Below, in pieces: positions 26,797-34,622 of a stretch of 64,000 nt of DNA. The stretch's first letter is position 1. Each line of letters opens with the position of its first letter. The position numbers were made by a program, and so were the translations under genes. The notes under the pieces are model-generated. The model saw nothing but the letters and a program-made list of their open reading frames with translations. It did no database searches and had not been told where the DNA came from. Origin of the DNA: Streptomyces sp. B21-105 (GTDB lineage Bacteria > Actinomycetota > Actinomycetes > Streptomycetales > Streptomycetaceae); contig NZ_JARUMJ010000001.1 in NCBI RefSeq assembly GCF_036898465.1, positions 7,130,001 to 7,194,000 on the forward strand. The letters are read 5' to 3'.

Positions 26797-27741
26797 ATGC
26801 GGCAGGCGGGTGTGCTCGACGTCGGGTGTCACAGTGCGCTGCTGACGGTGGTGCGGCGGCGTCCGGGTACGGTGCTGGAGCCCGTGTTCTCCCGCAAGGT
26901 CCGGCTGCGACTGCACGAGACCCTCGACCGCACGGGGCGTCTCGACAAGGCCGGCGTGCGCAGTGTCGAGCGGGCCGTCGCCGAGGCGGTCGCCGCAGAT
27001 CCGCGGCCGCGCGGACCGGAGGTGTTCGCGTTCGCGACCTCCGTCATCAGGGACGCGCCCAACCGGGACGAGGTCATCGCCCGAGTGGCCCGCACCACCG
27101 GCACCCGTCTGCGCGTGCTGACCGGCGAGGAGGAGGCGCGGCTGGCCTATGTGGCCGCCCGCCAGTGGGCCGGCCCGGCGGCCCGGCAGTTGCTGGTCCT
27201 GGACATCGGCGGCGGCACCGTGGAGATCGCCTCCGGCACCGGCGACCGGCCCCGCGTCGTCCACTCGCTGCCGCTGGGCGCCCGCAGGATCACCCGGGAC
27301 CGGCTTCCCGGCGGCACAGTGCCCTCCCCGCGTCGCCTGGCGGAGATCCTTCAGCACCTCCGCCGGTCCCTGGCAGCCGTCCCCGACCTGCCGCGGGCCG
27401 AGCCGGGAGGGCGGGTGCTGGCCTGCTCCAAGACCTTCGAACAGCTCGCCCGGCTCGCCGCCGCCCAGAGCGGGAAACCGCGCACAGGACGGCGGCTGAC
27501 GCTGCCCCGACTGCACGTGGCCGCGCGCCTGCTGGCGGACGCGGCGCCGTCCCGCCGTGCCGAACTCCCGGGCATCTCCCGGCACCGTGCCGGGCAGTCA
27601 CTGGCCGGAGCCCTGATCGCGCAGGCGCTCATGGAGGCCTGCGGGGCCGAGAGCGTCGAGATCTGCCCCTGGTCCACCCGGGAAGGGCTCCTGCTCGAAC
27701 ACCTCGGCGTGACTCCGGCCGTCGCGGGCGTTGACGGCTGA
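26797..27741 (+). CDS. Ppx/GppA-family phosphatase (actin/hexokinase fold)
   Basis: A 314-residue protein with the two-lobed Ppx/GppA pattern: N-terminal VLDVGCHSALL, AFATSVIRDAPNRDE, LTGEEEARLAY and the phosphate loop LDIGGGTVEI (about 136-145). Family members hydrolyse polyphosphate or pppGpp. The N-terminal strand has Gly-Cys-His in place of the usual Gly-Ser-Asn/Thr, so activity is not certain. ATG 26797 has GGGAGG eight bases upstream. The length equals the short actinobacterial form lacking the C-terminal helical domain. Confidence 0.85.
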   Translation: MRQAGVLDVGCHSALLTVVRRRPGTVLEPVFSRKVRLRLHETLDRTGRLDKAGVRSVERAVAEAVAADPRPRGPEVFAFATSVIRDAPNRDEVIARVARTTGTRLRVLTGEEEARLAYVAARQWAGPAARQLLVLDIGGGTVEIASGTGDRPRVVHSLPLGARRITRDRLPGGTVPSPRRLAEILQHLRRSLAAVPDLPRAEPGGRVLACSKTFEQLARLAAAQSGKPRTGRRLTLPRLHVAARLLADAAPSRRAELPGISRHRAGQSLAGALIAQALMEACGAESVEICPWSTREGLLLEHLGVTPAVAGVDG

Positions 27742-27761
27742 CCGCACATCGACGGTCAGCC
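27736..27761. terminator. Hairpin between convergent Ppx-like and VOC genes
   Basis: GGCTGACCG (27736-27744) pairs with CGGTCAGCC (27753-27761), loop 8 nt, overlapping the stop codon of the Ppx-like gene and 13 nt from the convergent stop. CCGCACATCGACG is repeated directly here. Confidence 0.55.
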
Positions 27762-27773
27762 GCACATCGACGA

Positions 27774-28214
27774 CTAGCCGATCCGTTCGGCCAGGGCGAC
27801 GATGATTCCCGACGGGCCGCGGAGGTCGCAGAGGCGGTAGACGTTCTCGTACTCGGCCACCTCGCCGAGGAGTTCGGCGCCATGGCGGCGCAGGCGGGTG
27901 ATCGTGTCGTCGATGTCGTCGACGGCGAACATGACACGGTGCAGGCCCAGCGTGTGGGGCGGCGGGTTCGGCGGTCCGGCGGTGACCGCCGCGGGGGCGT
28001 GGAACTTCGTCAGCTCCAGCTTGCCGTGGCCGTCCGGGGTGCGCATCATCGCGATGGCGCTGCGGACCCCGTCGAGGCCGAGCATCCGGTCCGGGCAGAC
28101 GCCCTCGAGCTCCGCTTCGCCCTCCAGCTCCATGCCGAGCTCGGTGAAGAAGGCGACGGCGGCCTCCAGGTCGTCGACGACGATGCCTACGTTGTCCATC
28201 CGCTGAATCGTCAC
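27774..28214 (-). CDS. VOC (glyoxalase/bleomycin-resistance fold) protein
   Basis: A 146-residue vicinal-oxygen-chelate protein with two beta-alpha-beta-beta-beta halves: RMDNVGIVVDDLEAAVAFF opens the first and LHRVMFAVDDIDDTITRL opens the second. Metal-ligand candidates (the Glu in KLELTKF, the His in LHRVMF and the Glu in AEYENV) are present, so it could be a metal enzyme, but the substrate cannot be inferred. GTG 28214 has AAGGAG six bases upstream; longer in-frame extensions have no family similarity. Confidence 0.85.
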   Translation of the reverse strand: MTIQRMDNVGIVVDDLEAAVAFFTELGMELEGEAELEGVCPDRMLGLDGVRSAIAMMRTPDGHGKLELTKFHAPAAVTAGPPNPPPHTLGLHRVMFAVDDIDDTITRLRRHGAELLGEVAEYENVYRLCDLRGPSGIIVALAERIG

Positions 28215-28370
28215 GGGGTGCTCCTTCTTCGTCGCGCAGTACGTTCTGACTACTGATACCGCCACGACGGAGCCGGTGCGGCGTTCTTTGCACCTCGGCG
28301 TGACCGCGTCGTTGGTTAGGGTGGTGACAGCTTGCGCGCGGGCCAAGTCCTACACATCGGGGGGTCGTTG

Positions 28371-29177
28371 GTGGGGAGTCGGCAGGGGGGACCCGCGGGA
28401 CGCGAGGGGCGCGGGGGACGCGAGGGGCGGGTGAACGGGCGGTCGGCGGGCTCGGCGCTGCCTTTGTCGCTGCGCGCGTCGCTCGGGCCGGTCGGGGGAC
28501 TCGCCGCGCTGGTGGTCGTCGTGCTCGGGGTGCTGTACGCGGGCGACGGCGAGCCCGGCAGGGTGGACCGGTGGGTCGTCCGGCCGACGGAGGACAGTGT
28601 GCGGTCGCCGTGGCGGAACGCCGCCCTGGCCGTGGACTTCCTGGGGGAGCCCGTGGGGGCGGCGCTGCTGCTGGTGGCCTTCGTGACGGGCTGCCTGCTG
28701 CTTCGGCGTCCTCGCTCGGCGGTGCTCGTCGTCCTCGGCGCCGGCCTCGCCGTGGGGACGGCGACGCTGCTCAAATCCCTGGTGGGACGCACCATCCACG
28801 GTGACGACAACCTGTCCTACCCGAGCGGGCACACCGCGTTCGCCACCGCGCTCGCCCTTATGGCGGCGCTGCTCGTGACCGGCCGGCTCGGCCTCCGCGG
28901 GACCGCCGGCACGTCACTGATGCTCATCGCGGCGACGGCCGCCGGCGCGGCCATGGGCTGGGCGCAGGTCGCCCTGGGCGCGCACTATCCGACCGACGTC
29001 CTCGGCGGCTGCTGCACCGCGCTGGCGGTGGTGCCGGCGACCGCGTGGCTGATCGACCGGACGGCCGACCGGCTGGCCGACCGGTCGGCGGACAGGTCGG
29101 CAGGTCCGGTCGCCGACTCGTCGGCCGATCCGGTCGCCGGTCCGCCGGCCGACGTCGGCCGGCACGAGCGCCGCTGA
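28371..29177 (+). CDS. PAP2-family membrane phosphatase
   Basis: A 268-residue membrane protein with about five or six helices and the three PAP2 motifs: KSLVGR (about 135-140), PSGH (about 150-153) and GAHYPTDVLGG (about 203-213). These enzymes dephosphorylate lipid phosphates or pyrophosphates at the outer face, for example undecaprenyl pyrophosphate. The neighbouring polysaccharide locus uses undecaprenyl carriers, so lipid recycling is a reasonable guess. The C-terminal 40 residues are a degenerate A-D-R-S-type repeat. GTG 28371 has a GGGGGG site six bases upstream; TTG 28332 or GTG 28431 are alternatives. Confidence 0.8.
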   Translation: MGSRQGGPAGREGRGGREGRVNGRSAGSALPLSLRASLGPVGGLAALVVVVLGVLYAGDGEPGRVDRWVVRPTEDSVRSPWRNAALAVDFLGEPVGAALLLVAFVTGCLLLRRPRSAVLVVLGAGLAVGTATLLKSLVGRTIHGDDNLSYPSGHTAFATALALMAALLVTGRLGLRGTAGTSLMLIAATAAGAAMGWAQVALGAHYPTDVLGGCCTALAVVPATAWLIDRTADRLADRSADRSAGPVADSSADPVAGPPADVGRHERR

Positions 29178-29220
29178 CGTGACGTGAGGGGACGTCAGCG
29201 CCGCGCCGCGCCACGTCACG
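29174..29220. terminator. Possible hairpin at the end of the polysaccharide locus
   Basis: CGTGACGTG (29178-29186) can pair with CACGTCACG (29212-29220), and CTGACGT with ACGTCAG inside it. It lies at the junction of convergent genes and overlaps both stop codons. Confidence 0.4.
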
Positions 29221-30550
29221 CCAGGCGGCGGAAGACGGGCTTCACGGGTCGTCCGCCGAGCCAGGGGGTGGGGTCGCCGGCGTCCAGGGCCTTGCGGTAC
29301 ACGGCGCACGCCTGGGCCACCACGTCGACGGTGTGAGCGATGTCGGAGTCGTCGAGCGCGCTGCTCACCACGAACGACGGGGCGAGCACCCCGCCCGCGA
29401 GGAGTCGGCGCAGGAACAGGGTGCGGTACTCCTGCGACGGCCGCCCGTGTTCGTCGAGGGTGGCGAAGACCAGGTTGCTGGCCCGGCCCCGCACGACGAG
29501 GTGGTCGCCGACGCCCATGCCGGCCGCGGCGTCGCGGACCCCGGCGGCCAGCCGTTCGCCGAGGGCGTGCAGCCGCGCGGTGACGCCCTCCTCGACGTAG
29601 GTGGTGAGCACGGCCGTAGCGGCGGCCAGCGAGTGCGTCTCCGCGCCGTGCGTGGTGGACAGCAGGAACACCCGGTCGCCGGGGTGGCGCAGCCCGCCCC
29701 GCTCCATCAGCTCGCGGCGCCCGGCCAGCGCGGAGACGGCGAACCCGTTGCCCAGCGCCTTGCCGAACGTGGAGAGGTCGGGGACGACGCCGTACAGGCC
29801 CTGGGCGCCCGCCTCGGACCAGCGCAGGCCGGTGATCATCTCGTCGAAGACCAGGACACAGCCGTGCCGGTCGGCCAGTTCGCGCAGACCCTCGAGGTAG
29901 CCGGGCGGCGGCTCGGTGTGCGTGGCGGGTTCCAGGATCAGGCAGGCGACCTCGTCCTGGTACCGGGTGAGCAGCTCCTCCGTGGCGGCCAGGTCGCCGT
30001 AGGGGAACGCCACGGTGAGTTCGGCGGTGGCGTCCGGGATGCCGGCGGACATCGGCGTGGTGCCGATGAACCAGTCGTCGGTGGAGAAGAACGGGTGGTC
30101 GGCGCAGAGGGCCACACGTGGGCGGCCGGTGACGGCGCGGGCGAGGCGCACCGCGGCGGTGGTGGCGTCGGAGCCGTTCTTCGTGAACTTCACCATCTCG
30201 GCGGTCGGCACCGTCGCCAGGAAGCGTTCCGCGGCCTCGGCCTCCACGATGGACGGCCGGACGAAGTTGCTGCCGCGGTCGAGTTGCCGTCGCACCGCCT
30301 CGACCACCCGGGGGTGGGCGTGGCCGAGGCTGACCGAGCGCAGGCCGGAACCGTACTCGATGTACCGGTTGCCGTCGACGTCCCACACGTGGGCGCCGTG
30401 GCCGTGGCTGATGACCGGGGCCAGGTTCTCGGGGTACTGGTCGTCGCCCTTGGCGTAGGTGTGCGCGCCCCCGGGGATCAGGGCGTGCAGCCGCTCGTTC
30501 GCCGCCCGCGACCGGGGCAGCACAAGCTCTCCGGTGTCTTCGGTGTCCAC
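29216..30550 (-). CDS. Class III PLP aminotransferase (glutamate-1-semialdehyde-aminomutase-like)
   Basis: A 444-residue fold-type I, class III enzyme. PLP contacts are visible: VFDEMITG with Asp236, and Lys264 in STFGKALGNG. The N-terminus (IPGGAHTYAKGDDQYP) resembles the sugar-locus branch of GSA aminomutase-like proteins rather than HemL. It probably aminates a keto-sugar or a keto side group in the polysaccharide; substrate unknown. GTG 30550 has GAGG five bases upstream. It is the last gene of the long minus-strand locus. Confidence 0.83.
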   Translation of the reverse strand: MDTEDTGELVLPRSRAANERLHALIPGGAHTYAKGDDQYPENLAPVISHGHGAHVWDVDGNRYIEYGSGLRSVSLGHAHPRVVEAVRRQLDRGSNFVRPSIVEAEAAERFLATVPTAEMVKFTKNGSDATTAAVRLARAVTGRPRVALCADHPFFSTDDWFIGTTPMSAGIPDATAELTVAFPYGDLAATEELLTRYQDEVACLILEPATHTEPPPGYLEGLRELADRHGCVLVFDEMITGLRWSEAGAQGLYGVVPDLSTFGKALGNGFAVSALAGRRELMERGGLRHPGDRVFLLSTTHGAETHSLAAATAVLTTYVEEGVTARLHALGERLAAGVRDAAAGMGVGDHLVVRGRASNLVFATLDEHGRPSQEYRTLFLRRLLAGGVLAPSFVVSSALDDSDIAHTVDVVAQACAVYRKALDAGDPTPWLGGRPVKPVFRRLA

Positions 30551-30557
30551 GCCGACC

Positions 30558-31109
30558 TCAACTCTCGATTTGCTGGAGGACCTTGGCGAGGCTCGGCGCC
30601 TCCCGGTCCCGCTGGGACATCGACGTGACCGGCAGCGGCCAGGGAACGGCCAGCTCGGGGTCGTCGAAGGCGATGGTCACGTCCTCGGCCGGATCGTGCG
30701 GGCGGTCGATCCGGTACGAGGTGTCGGCGGTCTCCGTCAGCGCCTGGAAACCGTGCGCGCATCCCGCCGGAATGTACAGGGTCGTCTGCGTCTCGCCGGA
30801 CAGCTCGAAGGTGGCCACGTTGCGGTAGGTCGCCGAGCCCGGGCGCAGGTCCACGACGACGTCGAAGATCCTCCCGTACGAGCACCGCACCAGCTTCGCC
30901 TCGCCGGCGCCGGAGCGCAGGTGCAGGCCGCGCAGCACACCGCCGGCCGAGCGGGACAGGCTGTCCTGCACGAAGGCGTCCGGGTCGAGGCCCACCGAGC
31001 GGAGCACGTCGGCCTCGAAGGTGCGGCAGAAGAAGCCGCGCTCGTCGGCGTACGGCGTCGGCTCGAACAGGTATGCGCCGGAGATCTCCGGGACTTCGGT
31101 CGCTTTCAC
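30558..31109 (-). CDS. dTDP-4-dehydrorhamnose 3,5-epimerase family protein
   Basis: A 183-residue cupin of the RmlC family. The catalytic His63 lies in LRGLHLRSG, and FDVVVDLRPGSATYRNV and IPAGCAHGFQAL are the usual conserved strands. RmlC epimerises C3 and/or C5 of 4-keto-6-deoxy sugars. No RmlA or RmlB is seen in the window, so the sugar nucleotide is not defined. GTG 31109 overlaps the preceding TGA and has AGGAG upstream. Confidence 0.87.
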   Translation of the reverse strand: MKATEVPEISGAYLFEPTPYADERGFFCRTFEADVLRSVGLDPDAFVQDSLSRSAGGVLRGLHLRSGAGEAKLVRCSYGRIFDVVVDLRPGSATYRNVATFELSGETQTTLYIPAGCAHGFQALTETADTSYRIDRPHDPAEDVTIAFDDPELAVPWPLPVTSMSQRDREAPSLAKVLQQIES

Positions 31110-32383
31110 GGGGTCTCCTGCCGGGCTTGGGCTTGGGCCTGTGCGTGGGCTTGCGGTTGGGTGCGGGGGTGACCGGGCGTCGGGAACAGGGCCGCGGTCA
31201 GGGCGGCGAACTGGCGCTCGACACGCCGCGAGGCGGCCAGATTGCCCGCGGCGAGGGTCCGCCGCAGCTCCGCCGATCGCTGTTCCAGCGTCCGGAACTG
31301 TTCCAGCAGCCGATCGGCGTCGACCTCGCGGGCCGGGTGGCAGTACGCGCCCAGTCCCATCCGTTCCATGAGCGCGTCGCTCTTCGCCGAGTAGCTGATG
31401 GCCAGGGTCGGCACGCCGACCTTCAGCGAGCAGACCAGGTTGTGGTAGCGGGTCGCCACCACGGCGCCGGCTGCCGCGATCTCCTTCATCAGCTCGGCCA
31501 GCGAGGTCGTCTCGGCGGCGGTGACCAGCGGCGAGTCCACCGCGTCGACGATCGCGGCGGCCACCGGCCCGTCGAGATCGTCGCCGGTGATCAGCCGGAC
31601 CGGCCTGCCTTCCTCGACCAGCGCGCGGACGAAACGGGTCGTCCCGTCGAGGTAGCGCCGGTGGATCTCCTCGGCCCGGGCGCGGTCGTCGTCGCTGCCG
31701 TGGAAGTCCATCACGCCGACGCAGACCGGTCCCGGCGGCTGCGGCGGTCCCGCGGGCACGCTCGCCGACGGCGCCGGCAGGGCGAACGCGAGGTCCTCGT
31801 AGATCTCGTCGCGCGAGGTGTCCGCGCCCATCGCCCGCATCGCCTCGCGGGACATCGCGTCCCGGAACGACCGGTAGCCGGCCAGCCGCGCCGACCAGCG
31901 CGTCAGGGTCCGGGTCGACCGCCGGCCGATCACCGCGGCTCCCACACTCACCAGCGCGACCCGGGTGCGCAGCAGCCGGCCGGACGCGCAGAGCAGGAAC
32001 AGCGAGTACGGGAAGCCCCACGGCCGCAGCGGCAGCGTGGCCTCCAGGACGCCCGTGCCCGGCACGATCACCACGTCGTGCCGGCGCACCCAGGCGCTGA
32101 TGCGGACGACGTCGACGAGCTTGCCCAGACCCTTGCCCGCGATCGCGCCCGCGCGTGACGCGGTCCGGTACTCCCCGCGGTACCAGTTCATCCGCGTCGC
32201 GGGGATCCGGTACCTGGCCGTGACGTCCTCGGGCCCGCCGCACAGCGCGTCCACGACCGCGTCCGGGTGCTCGGCGCGGAGGTAGCCGAGCACCGCCTCG
32301 AGCGACCCGTTGTTGCCGACGTTGCCGGCGCCGAGCAGGCCGAACACCCCGACACGCACCGGAGTCCTCTGCGTGGACGTCAT
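31106..32383 (-). CDS. Polysaccharide pyruvyl transferase family protein
   Basis: A 425-residue protein of the CsaB/WcaK type. FGLLGAGNVGNNGSLEAVLGYL at the start, VIVPGTGVLE in the first lobe, RYHNLVCSLKVGVPTLAISYSAKSDALM in the second and a Glu-rich end give a GT-B-like two-lobe layout. Such enzymes add a pyruvyl ketal from phosphoenolpyruvate to a sugar, giving the polymer negative charge. The C-terminus ends in a Gln/Ala repeat. The start overlaps the upstream stop by 4 nt. Confidence 0.85.
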   Translation of the reverse strand: MTSTQRTPVRVGVFGLLGAGNVGNNGSLEAVLGYLRAEHPDAVVDALCGGPEDVTARYRIPATRMNWYRGEYRTASRAGAIAGKGLGKLVDVVRISAWVRRHDVVIVPGTGVLEATLPLRPWGFPYSLFLLCASGRLLRTRVALVSVGAAVIGRRSTRTLTRWSARLAGYRSFRDAMSREAMRAMGADTSRDEIYEDLAFALPAPSASVPAGPPQPPGPVCVGVMDFHGSDDDRARAEEIHRRYLDGTTRFVRALVEEGRPVRLITGDDLDGPVAAAIVDAVDSPLVTAAETTSLAELMKEIAAAGAVVATRYHNLVCSLKVGVPTLAISYSAKSDALMERMGLGAYCHPAREVDADRLLEQFRTLEQRSAELRRTLAAGNLAASRRVERQFAALTAALFPTPGHPRTQPQAHAQAQAQARQETP

Positions 32384-33327
32384 CCCTGCCTCCCCTCACG
32401 GCCGGCGACGAGGGCGTCGACGGAGACGGTGAGCCCGGCCGGGTCCACCGGGGCGCGGTCCTCGACCCGCTCGCCGGCGCCCGGCCGGACGCGGCTGGTC
32501 ATCCAGGCGGCGAGGTGGCCGTAACACGCGCGCCGGTCCGCCGTGGACAGCGGGGCCCGCCGGATCGCCGAGACGAAACCCCAGACGTACTCGGCGAGCA
32601 GTCGGGGCGTCGGGTGCAGCGGGCCCGCCCGGCGCGGGTCCAGGTTGACGCACCGGGACCGCTTGGACGGGTTCGCCCGCTCGGCGCGGGTGGGATGGTC
32701 GCGGCGGAAGTACAGCAGCTCGGGCACCTGGTGGAAGGGCCCGTGCAGGGTGATCTCGGCGACGAACGCGCGGTCCGCGTGGTGGTAGCTGTCGTGCGGT
32801 TTCACCCGGCGCAGCACGTCGGCCCGCATCACCCCGTAGAAGTCGTCGCCGCCGGGCTCGAACAGCAGGCTGCGGAAGCGCTCCGGCGCGTGCGGCGAGT
32901 CGGTGGCGAGCCCGTACGCGTAGGGGACCTTCACCCGGCCGTCGCCGTCGATGACCGCCTGCCCGCTGTGCGCGAGGACGACGCCCGGCCGTTCGTCCAG
33001 CGCCTCCACACAGCGCCGCAGCAGGTCCCGGGCGTACAGGTCGTCGTGCGAGGCCCACTTGAACAGTTCGCCGCGGCACTCGGTGAACACGTGGTTGTGG
33101 TTCGGCGCGGCGCCGATGTTCCGGGCCAGCCGGATGTACCGGATCCGCGAGTCCTTCGCCGCGTACGCGCGGCAGATGTCCTCGGTCCCGTCGGTCGAGG
33201 CGTTGTCGGAGACGACCAGCTCGAAGTCCTCGTAGGTCTGGCCGAGGAGGGCGTCGAACGACTCGGCGAGGTACTCCTCGCCGTTGTACACGGGCAGGCC
33301 GATGCTCAGCCGGGGTCGGGCGGTCAT
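32380..33327 (-). CDS. Glycosyltransferase family 2
   Basis: A 315-residue GT-A enzyme: SIGLPVYNGEEYL at 8-20, the nucleotide-binding VVSDNASTDGT at 38-48 and the metal-binding acidic pair in SHDDLYA (Asp95, Asp96). It has no membrane helix and should add one sugar to the lipid-linked repeat at the cytoplasmic face. Donor and acceptor cannot be read. ATG 33327 overlaps the flippase stop (ATGA). Confidence 0.92.
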   Translation of the reverse strand: MTARPRLSIGLPVYNGEEYLAESFDALLGQTYEDFELVVSDNASTDGTEDICRAYAAKDSRIRYIRLARNIGAAPNHNHVFTECRGELFKWASHDDLYARDLLRRCVEALDERPGVVLAHSGQAVIDGDGRVKVPYAYGLATDSPHAPERFRSLLFEPGGDDFYGVMRADVLRRVKPHDSYHHADRAFVAEITLHGPFHQVPELLYFRRDHPTRAERANPSKRSRCVNLDPRRAGPLHPTPRLLAEYVWGFVSAIRRAPLSTADRRACYGHLAAWMTSRVRPGAGERVEDRAPVDPAGLTVSVDALVAGREGRQG

Positions 33328-34622
33328 GACGTCCTCACTTCGCGGATGGGTTCGTGGTGGCGCTCGCGCAGGGCGGACCGCAACTGCAGCCACCACACGG
33401 CAGAGCTGCAGACGGACGCGCAGGCGACGCCCCAGGCCGAGCCGGCCGTGCCGGCCGCGACCGCGCCGCCGAGCCCGCCGCCGACGTAGCAGACGGACGC
33501 GAACAGCTGGCAGCGCAGGCTGCGCCGGGCGGCGGCGAGCGCGCGCAGCCCGGCCGCCGCGCCGGTGCCGAGGCCCGCGCCGGCGACGCTGAGGGTGACC
33601 GGCGCGATGAGCTCCGCGGCCGACTGCCAGACGTCGCCGAGCGCCAGCTCGCCGAGCCGGTCCGGCATCAGCTGCAGCGCCGCGCCCCAGAGCAGCGCGG
33701 CGGCGGCCTGCCCGCCGCCGAGCAGGAGGCAGAACTTCCCGAGCCGGTGCGGGGCCTGCCGGAGCACCCGTGCCGCCTCCGGGACGGTCACCAGCGACAG
33801 GCCCATGAGCACGGCGAGGAACGGGCCGAGCAGCAGCTCCGCGCCCCGGACCGCACCGACCGCGCCGACTCCGACGATCGCGCCGAGTCCGTACGCCCGC
33901 AGCTGGCTCGCGCCGCTGAGGCTGACGTTCTCGACCAGGTACCGGTAGCCGAGATCGCGCTGCTCGCGAAGCCAGCCGCGGGCCTGGGCCGGCCGCGGCC
34001 GGATGCCGGACTGGAGGCAGCCGTACGCGGCTGCCACCGCGGCGGACGCGCCCCAGGCGAGCAGGAACGCGGCCACGCTGCCCCAGCGGGCCGCCACGAC
34101 CATCGCGGGGACGAGCGCGACGCACCACACGAGGTCGTTGACGAACGCCTTCCGGCCGGCGCCGGCGGCGAAGAACGAGAACCGCCAGGCGTCCTGCAGC
34201 ACCAGCCCCGGCAGCACCACGCCGAGACACGCGAACGCCGGCCCCAGGCGGCCGCCGAGAGCGAGGCCGATCGCCGCACACGCCGCGCCGATGGCCACGC
34301 CGACACCGAGCGCGGTTCCCGACGACCGGGCCACCGCACCGCGCCAGGACGCCTCGGAGACGCCGCTGAAGCGCACCACGAGCGGGTCGGTGGTCAGCCC
34401 GCGGGAGACGTTGAGCACCACGCCGTACGTCACCCAGGCCAGGCTGAACACGCCGAACGCGGTCAGTCCCAGCGAGCGGGCGACGTAGACGCCCACCGCG
34501 AAGTTGGACACGCTGGAGGCCGCCTGGTCGGCCAGCCCCCAGGACAGCCGGCCGAGGAGGGCCCGCTTGGCGGATCCGGCCGGCGCCGTCGTCTTCTCCC
34601 CCTCGGTGGTCATCGGCGTCAT
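33324..34622 (-). CDS. Flippase of the Wzx/polysaccharide transporter family
   Basis: A 432-residue membrane protein with about twelve hydrophobic segments and no other domain. The opening WGLADQAASSVSNFAVGVYVARSLG is a typical first helix of oligosaccharide flippases. It should move the undecaprenyl-linked repeat unit outward for polymerisation. ATG 34622 overlaps the DUF4910 gene's TGA; an ATG three codons later is an alternative. Confidence 0.87.
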   Translation of the reverse strand: MTPMTTEGEKTTAPAGSAKRALLGRLSWGLADQAASSVSNFAVGVYVARSLGLTAFGVFSLAWVTYGVVLNVSRGLTTDPLVVRFSGVSEASWRGAVARSSGTALGVGVAIGAACAAIGLALGGRLGPAFACLGVVLPGLVLQDAWRFSFFAAGAGRKAFVNDLVWCVALVPAMVVAARWGSVAAFLLAWGASAAVAAAYGCLQSGIRPRPAQARGWLREQRDLGYRYLVENVSLSGASQLRAYGLGAIVGVGAVGAVRGAELLLGPFLAVLMGLSLVTVPEAARVLRQAPHRLGKFCLLLGGGQAAAALLWGAALQLMPDRLGELALGDVWQSAAELIAPVTLSVAGAGLGTGAAAGLRALAAARRSLRCQLFASVCYVGGGLGGAVAAGTAGSAWGVACASVCSSAVWWLQLRSALRERHHEPIREVRTS

